The position numbers were made by a program, and so were the translations under genes. Shown piece after piece: positions 8,047-16,447 of a stretch of DNA of 64,000 nucleotides; the first letter of the stretch is position 1; each line of letters begins with the position of its first letter. The DNA is from JBCCBV01 sp039033855 (GTDB taxonomy: Bacteria > Planctomycetota > Phycisphaerae > Phycisphaerales > Phycisphaeraceae). The DNA lies in the NCBI GenBank assembly GCA_039033855.1, contig JBCCBV010000003.1, positions 62,001-126,000 of the forward strand, read 5' to 3'. Below the pieces are notes generated by a model that did no database searches, had not been told where the DNA came from, and was given only the letters and a program-made list of their open reading frames with translations.

Positions 8047-9276
8047 GTGCTCAAGTGGCTTTTTCTCGATATGAACAGCTTCTTCGCCTCGGCGGAGCAG
8101 CACGACAACCCGGCGTTGCGCGCCCGGCCCTGCGGCGTGACCCCGACCGAGGGCGAAGCGTCGGGGCTGATCGCCGTGAGCGTCGAGGCCAAGGCCACCG
8201 GCGTGCGGAACGGCATGCGCCCGCGCGAGGCCCGCCGGATGTGCCCGGGGTTCGTGGCGATCAAGGCCAGGCCGTCGCGCTACGTCGAGCTGCACCACCA
8301 GCTGCGCGCCGCGACGGACAAGCACGCGCCGATCACCCGGGTTTATTCAATCGACGAGTGGTCGGTGGCGCTGGTGGGCAAGGAGCGCACGGTCGAGGGG
8401 TCGATGGAACTCGCCCGGCGGATCAAGCGGCAGATCGCCGACGACCTGGGCCCGGCCTTGCGGTGCTCGATCGGCGTGTCGGCCAGCCGTATCCTGGCCA
8501 AGACGGCGTGCGAGCTTCAGAAGCCCGACGGGCTAACGGTCTTGCCGTTGGAAGAACTTCCCGGAGCGATTGCGCACTTGCCCGTGGGCAAGCTGCCGGG
8601 CATCGGGCCGGGCATGTCGGCACGGCTGGCCAAGCACGGCGTCCGCGACGTTCCCTCGCTCTGGAGACTATCGGTCCAGGAGGCGCGCGCCGTCTGGGGA
8701 TCGGTCGATGGCGAACGCTGGTGGCGCGGCTTCCATGGCGAGGAGGCGCCCGAGCCACCTACGCAGACCCGGAGCATGGGCCACGCCCACGTGCTGCCGC
8801 CCAAGTACCGCAACGCCGAGGACGCCTACGGCATCTTGATCCGCTTGCTGTGCAAGGCCGCCGTGCGCACCCGGGTCGGGGGGTACTGGGCCCACGGGCT
8901 GCACGCGTTTGTGGATGGCGCACCGGAGGCGGGGCGGTGGGACGACGCCGCGCGGTTCCCGGCCGTGCAAGACACCCCGACGCTGGTGTCTTGCCTGGGC
9001 GAGCTTTGGCGGAACGCCGGTGCGCACCCGGCGACCCGACGCCCCAAACGCATCGGCGTCGAGTTGTTCGGCCTGACCCCGCACCGCAGCGCGTCGGGGT
9101 TGCTGTTTCCAGAGGCCGAGCGGCCCCGGCGGTTGGGCCAGGCGATGGACCAGATCAACCAGCGGTTCGGCAGCCACGCGATCCACCCCGGCGCGATGCA
9201 CGGGATCGCCGGCTATGCGATGGACGACAAGATCGCCTTTGGGCGCGTGCCCGAAGGGGATGTGCTGGGGATGTGA
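8047..9276 (+). CDS. dinB: Y-family DNA polymerase (Pol IV / DinB type)
   Basis: A translesion DNA polymerase of 409 aa, normal for the family. The metal-binding carboxylates are present: D8 in LFLDMNSFFAS and D103/E104 in YSIDEWSV. The thumb/HhH motif GKLPGIGPGM and a little-finger domain follow to the C-terminus. The GTG start has GGAGG (8033-8037) at 9-nt spacing. A TATGCT -10 element at 8015-8020 would give a short leader. It is divergent from tRNA-Arg. The IDEW variant (usually IDEA) is mildly unusual. No LexA-type box was recognised. Confidence 0.93.
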   Translation: MLKWLFLDMNSFFASAEQHDNPALRARPCGVTPTEGEASGLIAVSVEAKATGVRNGMRPREARRMCPGFVAIKARPSRYVELHHQLRAATDKHAPITRVYSIDEWSVALVGKERTVEGSMELARRIKRQIADDLGPALRCSIGVSASRILAKTACELQKPDGLTVLPLEELPGAIAHLPVGKLPGIGPGMSARLAKHGVRDVPSLWRLSVQEARAVWGSVDGERWWRGFHGEEAPEPPTQTRSMGHAHVLPPKYRNAEDAYGILIRLLCKAAVRTRVGGYWAHGLHAFVDGAPEAGRWDDAARFPAVQDTPTLVSCLGELWRNAGAHPATRRPKRIGVELFGLTPHRSASGLLFPEAERPRRLGQAMDQINQRFGSHAIHPGAMHGIAGYAMDDKIAFGRVPEGDVLGM

Positions 9277-9291
9277 GGAGAAAGAACGTTC

Positions 9292-9403
9292 AGCGGCCAG
9301 CCAGAAAAGCCATCAGCAGTCAGCTTCCAGCAATCAGCAGTCAGTCAGATTCGGGCGGAACACCTCTGGCTGGCGGCTGCAAGCTCTTCTGGCTGATGGC
9401 TGC
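9292..9403. repeat. CTGA-rich intergenic element between dinB and mutM
   Basis: This gap holds many copies of CAGC/TCAGC spaced by about seven bases, and the reverse complements GCTGATGGC and GGCTGGCGGCTG. GCCATCAGC (9309-9317) and GCTGATGGC (9392-9400) are perfect inverted copies, so a long imperfect hairpin is possible. Similar CTGA-rich stretches occur at 47865-47938, 49040-49084 and 53350-53426. It lies between two convergent genes. Confidence 0.5.
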
Positions 9404-9405
9404 AC

Positions 9406-10218
9406 CTACGCCTGCCTTGCCGGCACCCAGGCGGTGGTGCGGCCGCCGACCTTGAGGAACTCGATGCGGTCGCCCTTGGCGTCGCGCACGTCGTTTCCCT
9501 TGTTGTCTTCGCGCAGCTTCCACCGCTGGTGAAACAGCCAGGTTCTCGGGAACTTGCGTTTGTCGGCGTCGACCTCGACCGCTTTGGCGACCACGCGCAC
9601 GGTCTGGCTGAGCAGCCGCTTGGCCTCGGTGGTTGACAGGTCGCACGCCCTGCGCTCCGGGGCGAGCTTGGCTTGGTAGAGCGCTTCGTCGGCGATCCAG
9701 TTGCCCACGCCGGCGAGCACTTTTTGGTCGAGCAGCAGGGCCTTGAGCGGCGCCTTGCGCCTGGCGAGTAGGTCGGCGAACTGCTTGGGCGTCGGCGGGT
9801 CGGCGTACGGGTCCCGGCCCAGGTTCGACAACGGCGGCTCGTGCTCGGGGTCTTCGCGCAGGCGGAGCCGACCGAGTCGGCGGGGGTTCTTCATGCCCAG
9901 ACGGACGCCGTCGGCCATCACGAGTTCGACCTTGCAGTACTTGTGGCGGTCGGCCGGGTCGGTGTAGGCGCGAAAGTCGCCGGTCATGCCGAAGTGGAAC
10001 AGCGGGTGCGGCGCCCGGTCGAGCTCCATCCACAGCTGCTTGCCCTTGCGGCGCAGGGCCTGCACGGTGCGTCCTTCGAGCACTTGGGCGAAGCGTTCGG
10101 GTGCCACGCCGTCGAACACGATGTCGTCCTCGGCGGCGAAGACGGATTCGATGGGCTTGTGCAGGCAGGCGGACTCGGCGATCCGGCGTCCGCGTTCGAC
10201 CTCGGGTAGTTCGGGCAT
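9406..10218 (-). CDS. mutM: Formamidopyrimidine-DNA glycosylase, zincless-finger type
   Basis: A base-excision repair glycosylase/AP lyase (270 aa) that removes oxidised purines. The catalytic N-terminus MPELPEVERG (P2, E3) is intact, as are the RRKGK lysine motif near 56-60, the HFGMTG motif and the H2TH region (DQKVLAGVGNWIADEALY). The C-terminal zinc finger with four cysteines is absent. Residues about 225-270 contain no cysteine and end KVGGRTTAWVP, which resembles the zincless finger of plant and fungal FPG. The start is preceded by TACCCT and 6 nt with no Shine-Dalgarno, so it is probably leaderless. Confidence 0.93.
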   Translation of the reverse strand: MPELPEVERGRRIAESACLHKPIESVFAAEDDIVFDGVAPERFAQVLEGRTVQALRRKGKQLWMELDRAPHPLFHFGMTGDFRAYTDPADRHKYCKVELVMADGVRLGMKNPRRLGRLRLREDPEHEPPLSNLGRDPYADPPTPKQFADLLARRKAPLKALLLDQKVLAGVGNWIADEALYQAKLAPERRACDLSTTEAKRLLSQTVRVVAKAVEVDADKRKFPRTWLFHQRWKLREDNKGNDVRDAKGDRIEFLKVGGRTTAWVPARQA

Positions 10219-10224
10219 GGGGCG

Positions 10225-10230
10225 AGGGTA
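10225..10230 (-). promoter_or_regulatory. -10 box of leaderless mutM
   Basis: TACCCT on the minus strand, then CGCCCC, then the ATG at 10218. The spacing puts the transcription start on or next to the start codon. Confidence 0.5.
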
Positions 10231-10323
10231 GGAGCGCAGCCGCGACCCGGTCTCGACGCGCGGATCGCTTTAGACTATTCGGCCTGACAGATTTCGCCCC
10301 GCACCCCACTCCGGAGAGACGCC

Positions 10324-11754
10324 GTGACCGCCGCCGACACCCGCATCGAAAAAGACTCGATGGGCGAGATGCCCGTGCCCGCCGACGCCCTGTACGGCGC
10401 CTCGACCGCCCGGGCGGTCGCGAATTTCCCGATTGCGCGAAGGCCACTTCCGGGAGCGGTGATCCACGCGTTCGGGCACCTCAAGGCGGCGTGTGCTCAG
10501 GCCAACAGAGAGCTCGGCAAGCTCGACGCCAAGCTGGCCGACGCCATCATCGCCGCGGCCGACGAGGTTGCTTCCGGGGGGCACGATGCGCACTTCCCCG
10601 TCGATGTCTACCAAACCGGCAGCGGCACCAGCACCAACATGAACGCCAACGAGGTCATCGCCTCGGTCGCCAACGACAAGCTCGGCCTGGGCTCAACCAC
10701 CAAAGCCGAAGGCGGCGTCCACCCCAATGATCACGTCAACATGGGCCAGTCGAGCAACGATACGTTCCCAACGGCGATGTGCATCGGCGCCGCGGCGACG
10801 ATCGCGCACGACCTCACCCCGTCGCTCGAGAAGCTCCACCGCGCGCTGGCCGACAAGGCCAAGGCGTACGACGCGATCCTGAAGACCGGCCGAACCCACC
10901 TGATGGACGCCACGCCCATCCGGCTGGGTCAGGTGTTTGCCGGCTACGCCGCGGCGGTGGAGTACGGCGTCGATCGCGCCAAGCACGCTTTGACCGACGT
11001 CGTCGCCAACATGCCCATCGGCGGCACGGCCGTGGGGACCGGGATCAACGCGCATCCCGAGTTTGCCGGCAAGGTCTGCGTGACGCTCACGCAGCGCCTT
11101 GGCTTCGCCAGTACGCCGTTCGTCGAAGCGAAGGACCACTGCGAGGCTCAGGCGGCGAAAGATTCTTTCGTCCATGCCTCGGGCGACCTCAAAACCATCG
11201 CGGTCTCCCTCTCCAAGATTGCCAACGACATCCGTCACCTCGGCAGCGGACCGCGCTGCGGCATCGGCGAGCTCAACCTGCCCGCCATCCAGCCCGGCTC
11301 GTCGATCATGCCCGGCAAGGTCAACCCGGTGATCTGCGAGTCGGTCATGCAGGTGGCCTGCCGGGTGATTGGGAACGATGCCACGGTCACCACGGCCGGC
11401 CTGGGCGGGGTCGGGTCGATCTTCGAGCTCAACGTCGCCATGCCCGTGATGATCGACGCGTTCCTCGAATCGGTTTCTCTCCTCGCCAACGTGTCGAACG
11501 TCTTTGTGGACAAGCTCTTGGTCGACCTGGAGGTCAACGAGAACCGTTGCACCGAGCTGCTCGAAGCCTCGCTCATGACCATCACGGCCCTGGCCCCCGA
11601 AGTCGGCTACGACAAGTGCGCGGCGCTCGCCAAGCAGGCGCACAAAGAGAACAAGACCATCAAGCAGCTGGTGGGCGAGTTGGAGCTGATGCCGGCCGAC
11701 CGGCTGGCCGAGCTGATGGATTACGACGCCATGACCCGGCCGACGACCGACTGA
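10324..11754 (+). CDS. fumC: Fumarate hydratase, class II
   Basis: Catalyses fumarate to malate in the TCA cycle; iron-independent homotetramer. The 476-aa protein has the family signature GSSIMPGKVNP, the GQSSNDTFPTA region and TGRTHLMDATP, all with the expected active-site residues. The GTG start follows CGGAGAG at good spacing. It is divergent from mutM and convergent with the secreted cyclophilin; the 23-bp gap to the latter contains a small hairpin without a U tract. Confidence 0.96.
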   Translation: MTAADTRIEKDSMGEMPVPADALYGASTARAVANFPIARRPLPGAVIHAFGHLKAACAQANRELGKLDAKLADAIIAAADEVASGGHDAHFPVDVYQTGSGTSTNMNANEVIASVANDKLGLGSTTKAEGGVHPNDHVNMGQSSNDTFPTAMCIGAAATIAHDLTPSLEKLHRALADKAKAYDAILKTGRTHLMDATPIRLGQVFAGYAAAVEYGVDRAKHALTDVVANMPIGGTAVGTGINAHPEFAGKVCVTLTQRLGFASTPFVEAKDHCEAQAAKDSFVHASGDLKTIAVSLSKIANDIRHLGSGPRCGIGELNLPAIQPGSSIMPGKVNPVICESVMQVACRVIGNDATVTTAGLGGVGSIFELNVAMPVMIDAFLESVSLLANVSNVFVDKLLVDLEVNENRCTELLEASLMTITALAPEVGYDKCAALAKQAHKENKTIKQLVGELELMPADRLAELMDYDAMTRPTTD

Positions 11755-11777
11755 CGGGGCTGCGGTTTCAGCCGCGA

Positions 11778-12704
11778 TTAGCCGCGCCGCCTGCGGAGCG
11801 CGGCCAGGCCGGCCAGGGCCAATAGCGAAGCGGAGGCCGGTTCGGGTACAGCGGCGGGCAGGCTGCTGCCGAACTCTTGGGCCAACACATCGAAGTCCAG
11901 GAGTGTGACCACGCCGTCGCCGTTGGCGTCTCCCTGGGCTTTTCCGCCGACGGTGCCGAAGTTGCTGGCAAGGATGTCGAAGTCGATCAAGTCGACCGTG
12001 CCGTCGCCGTTGAAGTCGGAAGGGATAGTCGGTGCGGGGAGGACCGTTACGGAAAACGCGACGAGGTTGAAGGCGAAAGGTCCGCTCGCAAAGTCTTTCA
12101 CGGGCGTTTGGGTGTATTCGGGGCCGAACTCGGTGATGAAGTTGGCGGGGGTCAGCCCGGCGGCGCCGTTGATCAGGACGTCGAGCCCGCTGGTCACACG
12201 GCCGAAGGCGGTGATTCCGCCGTTTTGGTTGTCGAAGTCGGCGGAGTTGTCATCGAGGTTGAACAAGAATTGCGAGGTGGCGCTGTTGGGGTCGCCATCG
12301 ACTTTGACCATCGAGATCGTGCCCAGGGTGTTGGACACCAGCGGCTCGTTGGGGACGGGCGCGTCTTCGGGGATCACGGAGATTGTGTTGCCCGAGAGGT
12401 TGGCGAAGCCGGCCTGGAGGAAGTTGCCCGGGTCGAGCCGGTGGAAGAGCCCGGGGTTGTAGGCGCCGCCGTTGACGGTGGTCCCCTCGGCATACTTGAT
12501 GAAGTTCTGGACCGTCAGCGGGGTGACCGGGTCGAACAAGCCCACGGTGAAGTCGCCGAAATCGGTCTCGAAGACGATGGACGTTCCCACCGGGAGCGTG
12601 TCGGCGTCGAGCAGGTTGGCGTGAACGGGCGTGGCGAAGGCCGCGCAGCTGGCGGCGCAGATGGCGGTAACGGCGACCGCCGCGAGGCTGGGTGCGAACT
12701 TCAT
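11778..12704 (-). CDS. Secreted cyclophilin-type peptidyl-prolyl isomerase with dockerin-like repeats and PEP-CTERM tail
   Basis: The 308-aa protein starts with a signal peptide (1-28, AVTAICAASCAAFATPVHA). A cyclophilin domain covers about 30-215 (TDFGDFTVGLFD, FHRLDPGNFLQAGF, SQFLFNLDDN). Two EF-hand-like dockerin repeats follow: DFNGDGTVDLIDFDILASNF and DANGDGVVTLLDFDVLAQEF. A PEP-CTERM sorting signal ends it (VPEPASASLLALAGLAALRRRR). It should be exported and processed at the surface by an exosortase-type system. The loops look long, and several isomerase residues differ from cytoplasmic cyclophilins. AGGAG lies 6 nt before the ATG. A frame extension to 12740 was not used. Confidence 0.9.
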   Translation of the reverse strand: MKFAPSLAAVAVTAICAASCAAFATPVHANLLDADTLPVGTSIVFETDFGDFTVGLFDPVTPLTVQNFIKYAEGTTVNGGAYNPGLFHRLDPGNFLQAGFANLSGNTISVIPEDAPVPNEPLVSNTLGTISMVKVDGDPNSATSQFLFNLDDNSADFDNQNGGITAFGRVTSGLDVLINGAAGLTPANFITEFGPEYTQTPVKDFASGPFAFNLVAFSVTVLPAPTIPSDFNGDGTVDLIDFDILASNFGTVGGKAQGDANGDGVVTLLDFDVLAQEFGSSLPAAVPEPASASLLALAGLAALRRRRG

Positions 12705-12990
12705 TGCTTGCTCCTGAAAGACTGGCAGAACGTAGCACAAGCTTTACTCAACTCAAGCGAAATGCCAATGTTTGAATCTGCGATGCCACGTCGCATGGCC
12801 AAAGAGCCTTAAGGTGGCTGCGGCAGAGCGTGTGTCGGCGATGCCGTCGGGTGCTTGGGTGGCTTGGGTAAGGTGGCGCAACGAGAATCCAGCGACGCGG
12901 CCTACAAGCGGGTTGGCGAGCGGATGGATTACGATGACAAGGCCGGGCCGATTTTACGCTTGGGGTCAACCGTTCACACAAAGGAGCCCG

Positions 12991-13800
12991 ATGATGAAGC
13001 CGCTCGCCTCTTTCGTTGGTTGCGCCGTTGCGCTTTCAGTTTGGTTCGCCCCGCATGCCATTGCCGAGCCCACGGCCGAGCCCATCGCGATCGCGGTTGG
13101 GTCGATGGCGCTTGAAGACATGGACTTCAGCCTCCGGCCCGGCGGCGTCGAACCGGGCACGAAGCTGCACCTGCTGGTGTCGGGGCTCGATCAGCCGATC
13201 GTGGATGTGGACGGCGAGGCCAGCACGCTCACCAGGGCGGTGGACTCGACCGGCAAAGACCTGCTGGAAGAGCCGGACAACGACGGGTTTGGTTTTTCCG
13301 GGGGCGGCCCGATCGGCCCGTTCCCGAAGGTGAGCGAAGACGGCGCCCAACTGGTGGTCGAGCTGTCGATGCCGCAGGCGCCGGCGAAGGGCGCGTCTTC
13401 CATCAGCGTGGAGGGCGAGCTCGCGGTGCGCGTGGCGGCCGGCACGAAGAAGGCCGAGGCCCCGGGCGTGAAGACCGCCGGCGGCAAGTTCGAGTTGGCC
13501 GGCCAAGAGGTCGAGGTCAAGGGCGTCGAGGACAGCGACTGGCAGCCCGGCAAGAAACAGCTGACGTTGCGGATGACCGCGGCGCTGCTGGAATCGGTCG
13601 CATCCTGGAGCATCATCGGCCCCGGCGGGGCGGAGCTGTCCGACGGACCCAGCTCCACGATGACCATGATGGACACCGCCGAGCTGGGTTTCATGATGGA
13701 GGTGGCGCCCGAAGCGGTGACGGTGACCGCAGAGGTTTACGACGGCATGCAGATCGTCGAGGTGCCGCTCAAGCTGACGGTGGGGCTGGGGGTGGAGTGA
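12991..13800 (+). CDS. Secreted protein of unknown function
   Basis: The 269-aa product has a clear signal peptide (1-24, ending APHAIA) and a mainly beta-strand, acidic mature part with Gly/Asp-rich loops (EPDNDGFGFSGGGP near 95-110). No known domain was recognised. AAGGAG (12981-12986) precedes two adjacent ATGs; the first is used. The upstream 286 bp are shared with the divergent cyclophilin. The C-terminal half resembles the product of the gene at 16900-17859 in spacing and motif order, suggesting a local paralogue pair. Confidence 0.75.
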   Translation: MMKPLASFVGCAVALSVWFAPHAIAEPTAEPIAIAVGSMALEDMDFSLRPGGVEPGTKLHLLVSGLDQPIVDVDGEASTLTRAVDSTGKDLLEEPDNDGFGFSGGGPIGPFPKVSEDGAQLVVELSMPQAPAKGASSISVEGELAVRVAAGTKKAEAPGVKTAGGKFELAGQEVEVKGVEDSDWQPGKKQLTLRMTAALLESVASWSIIGPGGAELSDGPSSTMTMMDTAELGFMMEVAPEAVTVTAEVYDGMQIVEVPLKLTVGLGVE

Positions 13801-13871
13801 GGGTGGCAAGTCTGCGGGCCAAAGCTCACAGGCGGCTTGGCCAAACCCCTGGCGTGCGGCATCATGAAGCG

Positions 13872-14177
13872 GTGTCGCCTCTTCTTACGCCATACATGGA
13901 ACGGTTAGCGGCGCTTTGCCGAACGCATCATGTACGCAGGCTCGAGGTGTTTGGTTCTGCGGTGTCCGGGCGTTTCACAGCGGATTCGGACATTGATTTC
14001 GTGGTTGAGTTTGAACCGATGGACCCTTTTCAGGTCAAGCGTGCCTATTTTGCTCTGGTGGACGCTCTCGAAAGTCTCTTGGGCCGTGAGGTCGACCTGC
14101 TGACACCAGCATCGATCCGCAACCCCTATTTGCAACGGATTGTGGATGCTGAGCGAGACGTGATTTATGCCGCGTGA
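13872..14177 (+). CDS. mntA: MntA-type nucleotidyltransferase (antitoxin of a HepT/MntA module)
   Basis: A small minimal nucleotidyltransferase (101 aa from GTG). The GSX10DXD motif is complete: G-S-(10 residues)-D-I-D in GSAVSGRFTADSDIDF. In characterised pairs MntA adenylylates HepT and neutralises it. The start is uncertain: GTG 13872 without a clear Shine-Dalgarno, or ATG 13896. The frame is open back to 13797. Base composition is a little less GC-rich than the neighbours, as is common for mobile toxin-antitoxin modules. hepT overlaps its 3' end. Confidence 0.85.
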   Translation: MSPLLTPYMERLAALCRTHHVRRLEVFGSAVSGRFTADSDIDFVVEFEPMDPFQVKRAYFALVDALESLLGREVDLLTPASIRNPYLQRIVDAERDVIYAA

Positions 14178-14517
14178 TCCCTGAGCGGCGCTGCGCGACG
14201 TTCAAGATTCGATCGACTTGATCCACCGATACGTGGAAGGGATCACCTTCGACCAGTATGCGTCGGACGTGTTGGTGCGTGGCGCGGTGGAGCGCAGGTT
14301 CACGATCATCGGGGAGGCGCTGTCGCGCCTTTCGGATCACGCCCCTGAAATTTTTGCCGAGGTCGATGAGTCGGTCGCGATCCGCGGTTTCCGCAACCGG
14401 CTGGTACACGCTTACGATCGCATCGATCCGGCAATCGTGTTCGGCATAATCCAGGACGACTTGGTGCCGCTGCACAGCCGGGTCCAAGCATTGCTTGAAC
14501 GGCTCGGTGAGCTGTAA
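14167..14517 (+). pseudogene. hepT: HepT-type RNase toxin with in-frame TGA at codon 6
   Basis: The frame from ATG 14167 overlaps the mntA end by 11 nt, the usual coupled layout. It reads MPRDP, then TGA (14182-14184), then AALRDVQDSIDLIHRYVEG and a full HepT domain to 14517. The RX4HXY active motif is intact (RNRLVHAY). Alignable HepT proteins normally have a residue such as Arg where the stop is. So it is either a point-nonsense pseudogene or a protein re-initiated at an internal CTG (14191) or TTG (14218), which would lose helix 1. The rest shows no decay, so the mutation is recent or tolerated. Confidence 0.75.
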
Positions 14518-14538
14518 CTGATCGGCACGCTGCTCGCC

Positions 14539-14970
14539 TCACCCCGCGATGGTGAGCTTGTCCATCGTGTCGCCCTGGGCGATCGAATCGACGATGTCCT
14601 GGCCGGAGGTCACCTTGCCGAACACGGCGTGCTTGCCGTCGAGCCAGGGCGTGGCCACGTGGGTGATGAAGAACTGGCTGCCGTTCGTGTTCGGGCCGGC
14701 GTTGGCCATGGACAAAACGCCCGGGCCGTCGTGCTTGAGCTGCATCGCCGAGGCTTCGTCGTTGAACTTGTAGCCGGCGTCGCCGGTGCCGTTGCCTTTG
14801 GGGCAGCCGGTCTGGACCATGAAGTCGGCGATGACGCGGTGGAAGGTCAGCCCGTCGTAAAAACCTTGGCCGACAAGCTTTTCAAAGTTCCCCACGGTGT
14901 CGGGGGCCTGTTCGGCGAAGAGTTCGAGTTCGATCGGGCCCTTGGACGTTTGGATGGTGCAGGTCTTCAT
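14539..14970 (-). CDS. Cytoplasmic cyclophilin-type peptidyl-prolyl cis-trans isomerase
   Basis: A compact 143-aa cyclophilin, PpiB-like, without a signal peptide. The catalytic motifs are present: FHRVIADFMVQTG, GPGVLSMANAG, GSQFFIT and WLDGKHAVFG. It should speed proline isomerisation in the cytoplasm. The ATG at 14970 is preceded by TATGGT and 6 nt, so it fits the leaderless group; an in-frame extension to 14988 lacks support. It is the second cyclophilin in the window after the secreted one at 11778. Confidence 0.95.
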   Translation of the reverse strand: MKTCTIQTSKGPIELELFAEQAPDTVGNFEKLVGQGFYDGLTFHRVIADFMVQTGCPKGNGTGDAGYKFNDEASAMQLKHDGPGVLSMANAGPNTNGSQFFITHVATPWLDGKHAVFGKVTSGQDIVDSIAQGDTMDKLTIAG

Positions 14971-14976
14971 GCGGGC

Positions 14977-14982
14977 ACCATA
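14977..14982 (-). promoter_or_regulatory. -10 box of the leaderless cyclophilin gene
   Basis: TATGGT on the minus strand, then GCCCGC, then the ATG at 14970; no Shine-Dalgarno is present. Confidence 0.5.
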
Positions 14983-15025
14983 ACGCAACCGTGCTCCCGG
15001 GTGGTAGGCCCAAGCGGTGCGGCGG

Positions 15026-16369
15026 TCAGGCCGCGCGGCGGTGTGCGGGTTGGATGACGCCGATTGGCTCGGTCTGTGGGCCTACGTGTGTGGTCGTCTC
15101 GGCGCGACGGGCGACAGCGCGTTCGACGAGCGCCGCCAACGGCAAGGCGGCCAGCAGGGCGTAGGCCGGGGCGGCGGCGTCGCGGAACCGCGGGCTGCCG
15201 TAGAACAGCAGCGTGGTCATGGCGAAGGCGATCAGCGGTACGGCCACTACGACCATCGCCGTGGATTCGCGCCGCCGACGGGCCAAGATCACGCCGACCA
15301 CCGCCAGGGGCAGGACGATCAGGCCGGAAGCGGAAAAGACGATGCGCACCAGGCGGTTAGGCGTGGCGCGCACCGGGTTCAAGGCCCGGCCGACCTTGCG
15401 CAGGGTCATCTCCGGCAGCTTGGCCCGGTGGCGCGATACGGCCGCAACGCCGGCTTGCATCGCGGCGCCGTCGTGGGCGACTTCATCTCTGGGCAGGTCG
15501 GCGGAGCCCGGCAGGGTGCTGGTGGGGACCCAGTCGCCCATGAGCGTGGGGTCGGTGAAGGTCTGGTCGTTGTGGGCGCCCCAGAACGTCCGGCCGGCGA
15601 CGGTCGAGAACGTGGCTTTGTCCATCACCACCGCGTTGCGGGCGAACCATGGCGCGATGGCCAGCCCGACGACGGCCGCCTGCACGGCGAAGGCGTGCAC
15701 GCAGGCCCGGCGGTTGCGCAGGCGACGTTCGCGGTGGCGGTGGTTTGGCCGGTAGTGCTCGCGCAAGTACGGATATAGTGCGACGACGCCGACCAGCGGC
15801 ACGGCCAGCAGCGTTTGCGGTCGGCAATAGATCGCGGCGGCCCAGCAGAGCCCCGCGGCGAGGTGCAGCGTGAGGTTGGGCTTGCGCAGGGCCAACAGCG
15901 TGAGGGCCGTCGCCCCGGCGGCGAAGAACGCGGCGGGGGTTTCGCTCAAAAAGTGCGCGGCGTAGTAGGCGTGTTCGGGCAGCAGCGCGAGCAGCGCCGC
16001 GGCGATGAGCCCCGCGATCGGCCCGAACGCCAGCGTGCCGGCCATGCCCACCAGCACGCACGTGGCGGCGGACAGCAGGGCGAACCACACCCGGCCCGCG
16101 GCCCAGTCTCGGCCAGCGGCGGCGTAGACCGGCGCCAGGACGAAGGATGTGCCGGGCGGTCGGCGGGCGGTGGGGGTTCCGTCTTCGAGGGTGTAGCCGG
16201 CGCCCCGTGCGAGTTGATGGGCGAAGGCCTCGTAATCGACCTGGTCGCTGTTGGCGTGGGCGTCGGGTGGTGCGGACAGGCCGACGAACGCTTCGGCCAT
16301 GCCCAGGCGCAGGCCCAGCGCGGCCAGGAAGATCGCGGCAAGGCACAGGGCGTGGCGGCGGGGGGTCAT
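15026..16369 (-). CDS. Polytopic membrane glycosyltransferase, GT39/ArnT-like
   Basis: The 447-aa protein has a short N-terminal helix (MTPRRHALCLAAIFLAALGL), then an acidic loop with the periplasmic pattern SDQVDYEAFAHQLARG near 45-60. About ten hydrophobic helices follow. The start fits the PMT/ArnT fold, in which a first-loop acidic motif is catalytic and lipid-linked sugars are the donors. The acceptor cannot be told. ATG 16369 is chosen because the in-frame extension to 16669 is Pro/Arg-rich and overlaps the divergent DUF2237 gene. No clear Shine-Dalgarno is visible. Confidence 0.78.
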   Translation of the reverse strand: MTPRRHALCLAAIFLAALGLRLGMAEAFVGLSAPPDAHANSDQVDYEAFAHQLARGAGYTLEDGTPTARRPPGTSFVLAPVYAAAGRDWAAGRVWFALLSAATCVLVGMAGTLAFGPIAGLIAAALLALLPEHAYYAAHFLSETPAAFFAAGATALTLLALRKPNLTLHLAAGLCWAAAIYCRPQTLLAVPLVGVVALYPYLREHYRPNHRHRERRLRNRRACVHAFAVQAAVVGLAIAPWFARNAVVMDKATFSTVAGRTFWGAHNDQTFTDPTLMGDWVPTSTLPGSADLPRDEVAHDGAAMQAGVAAVSRHRAKLPEMTLRKVGRALNPVRATPNRLVRIVFSASGLIVLPLAVVGVILARRRRESTAMVVVAVPLIAFAMTTLLFYGSPRFRDAAAPAYALLAALPLAALVERAVARRAETTTHVGPQTEPIGVIQPAHRRAA

Positions 16370-16435
16370 GACTGAAAAGGTGTCGGCACGGCGGGCGTTG
16401 CGCGATGAATCCCGCGGGTCTGGAGGCGGCGGCGG

Positions 16436-16441
16436 TAGATT
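16436..16441 (+). promoter_or_regulatory. -10 box of the leaderless DUF2237 gene
   Basis: TAGATT, then GAACGG, then the ATG at 16448. Confidence 0.5.
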
Positions 16442-16447
16442 GAACGG

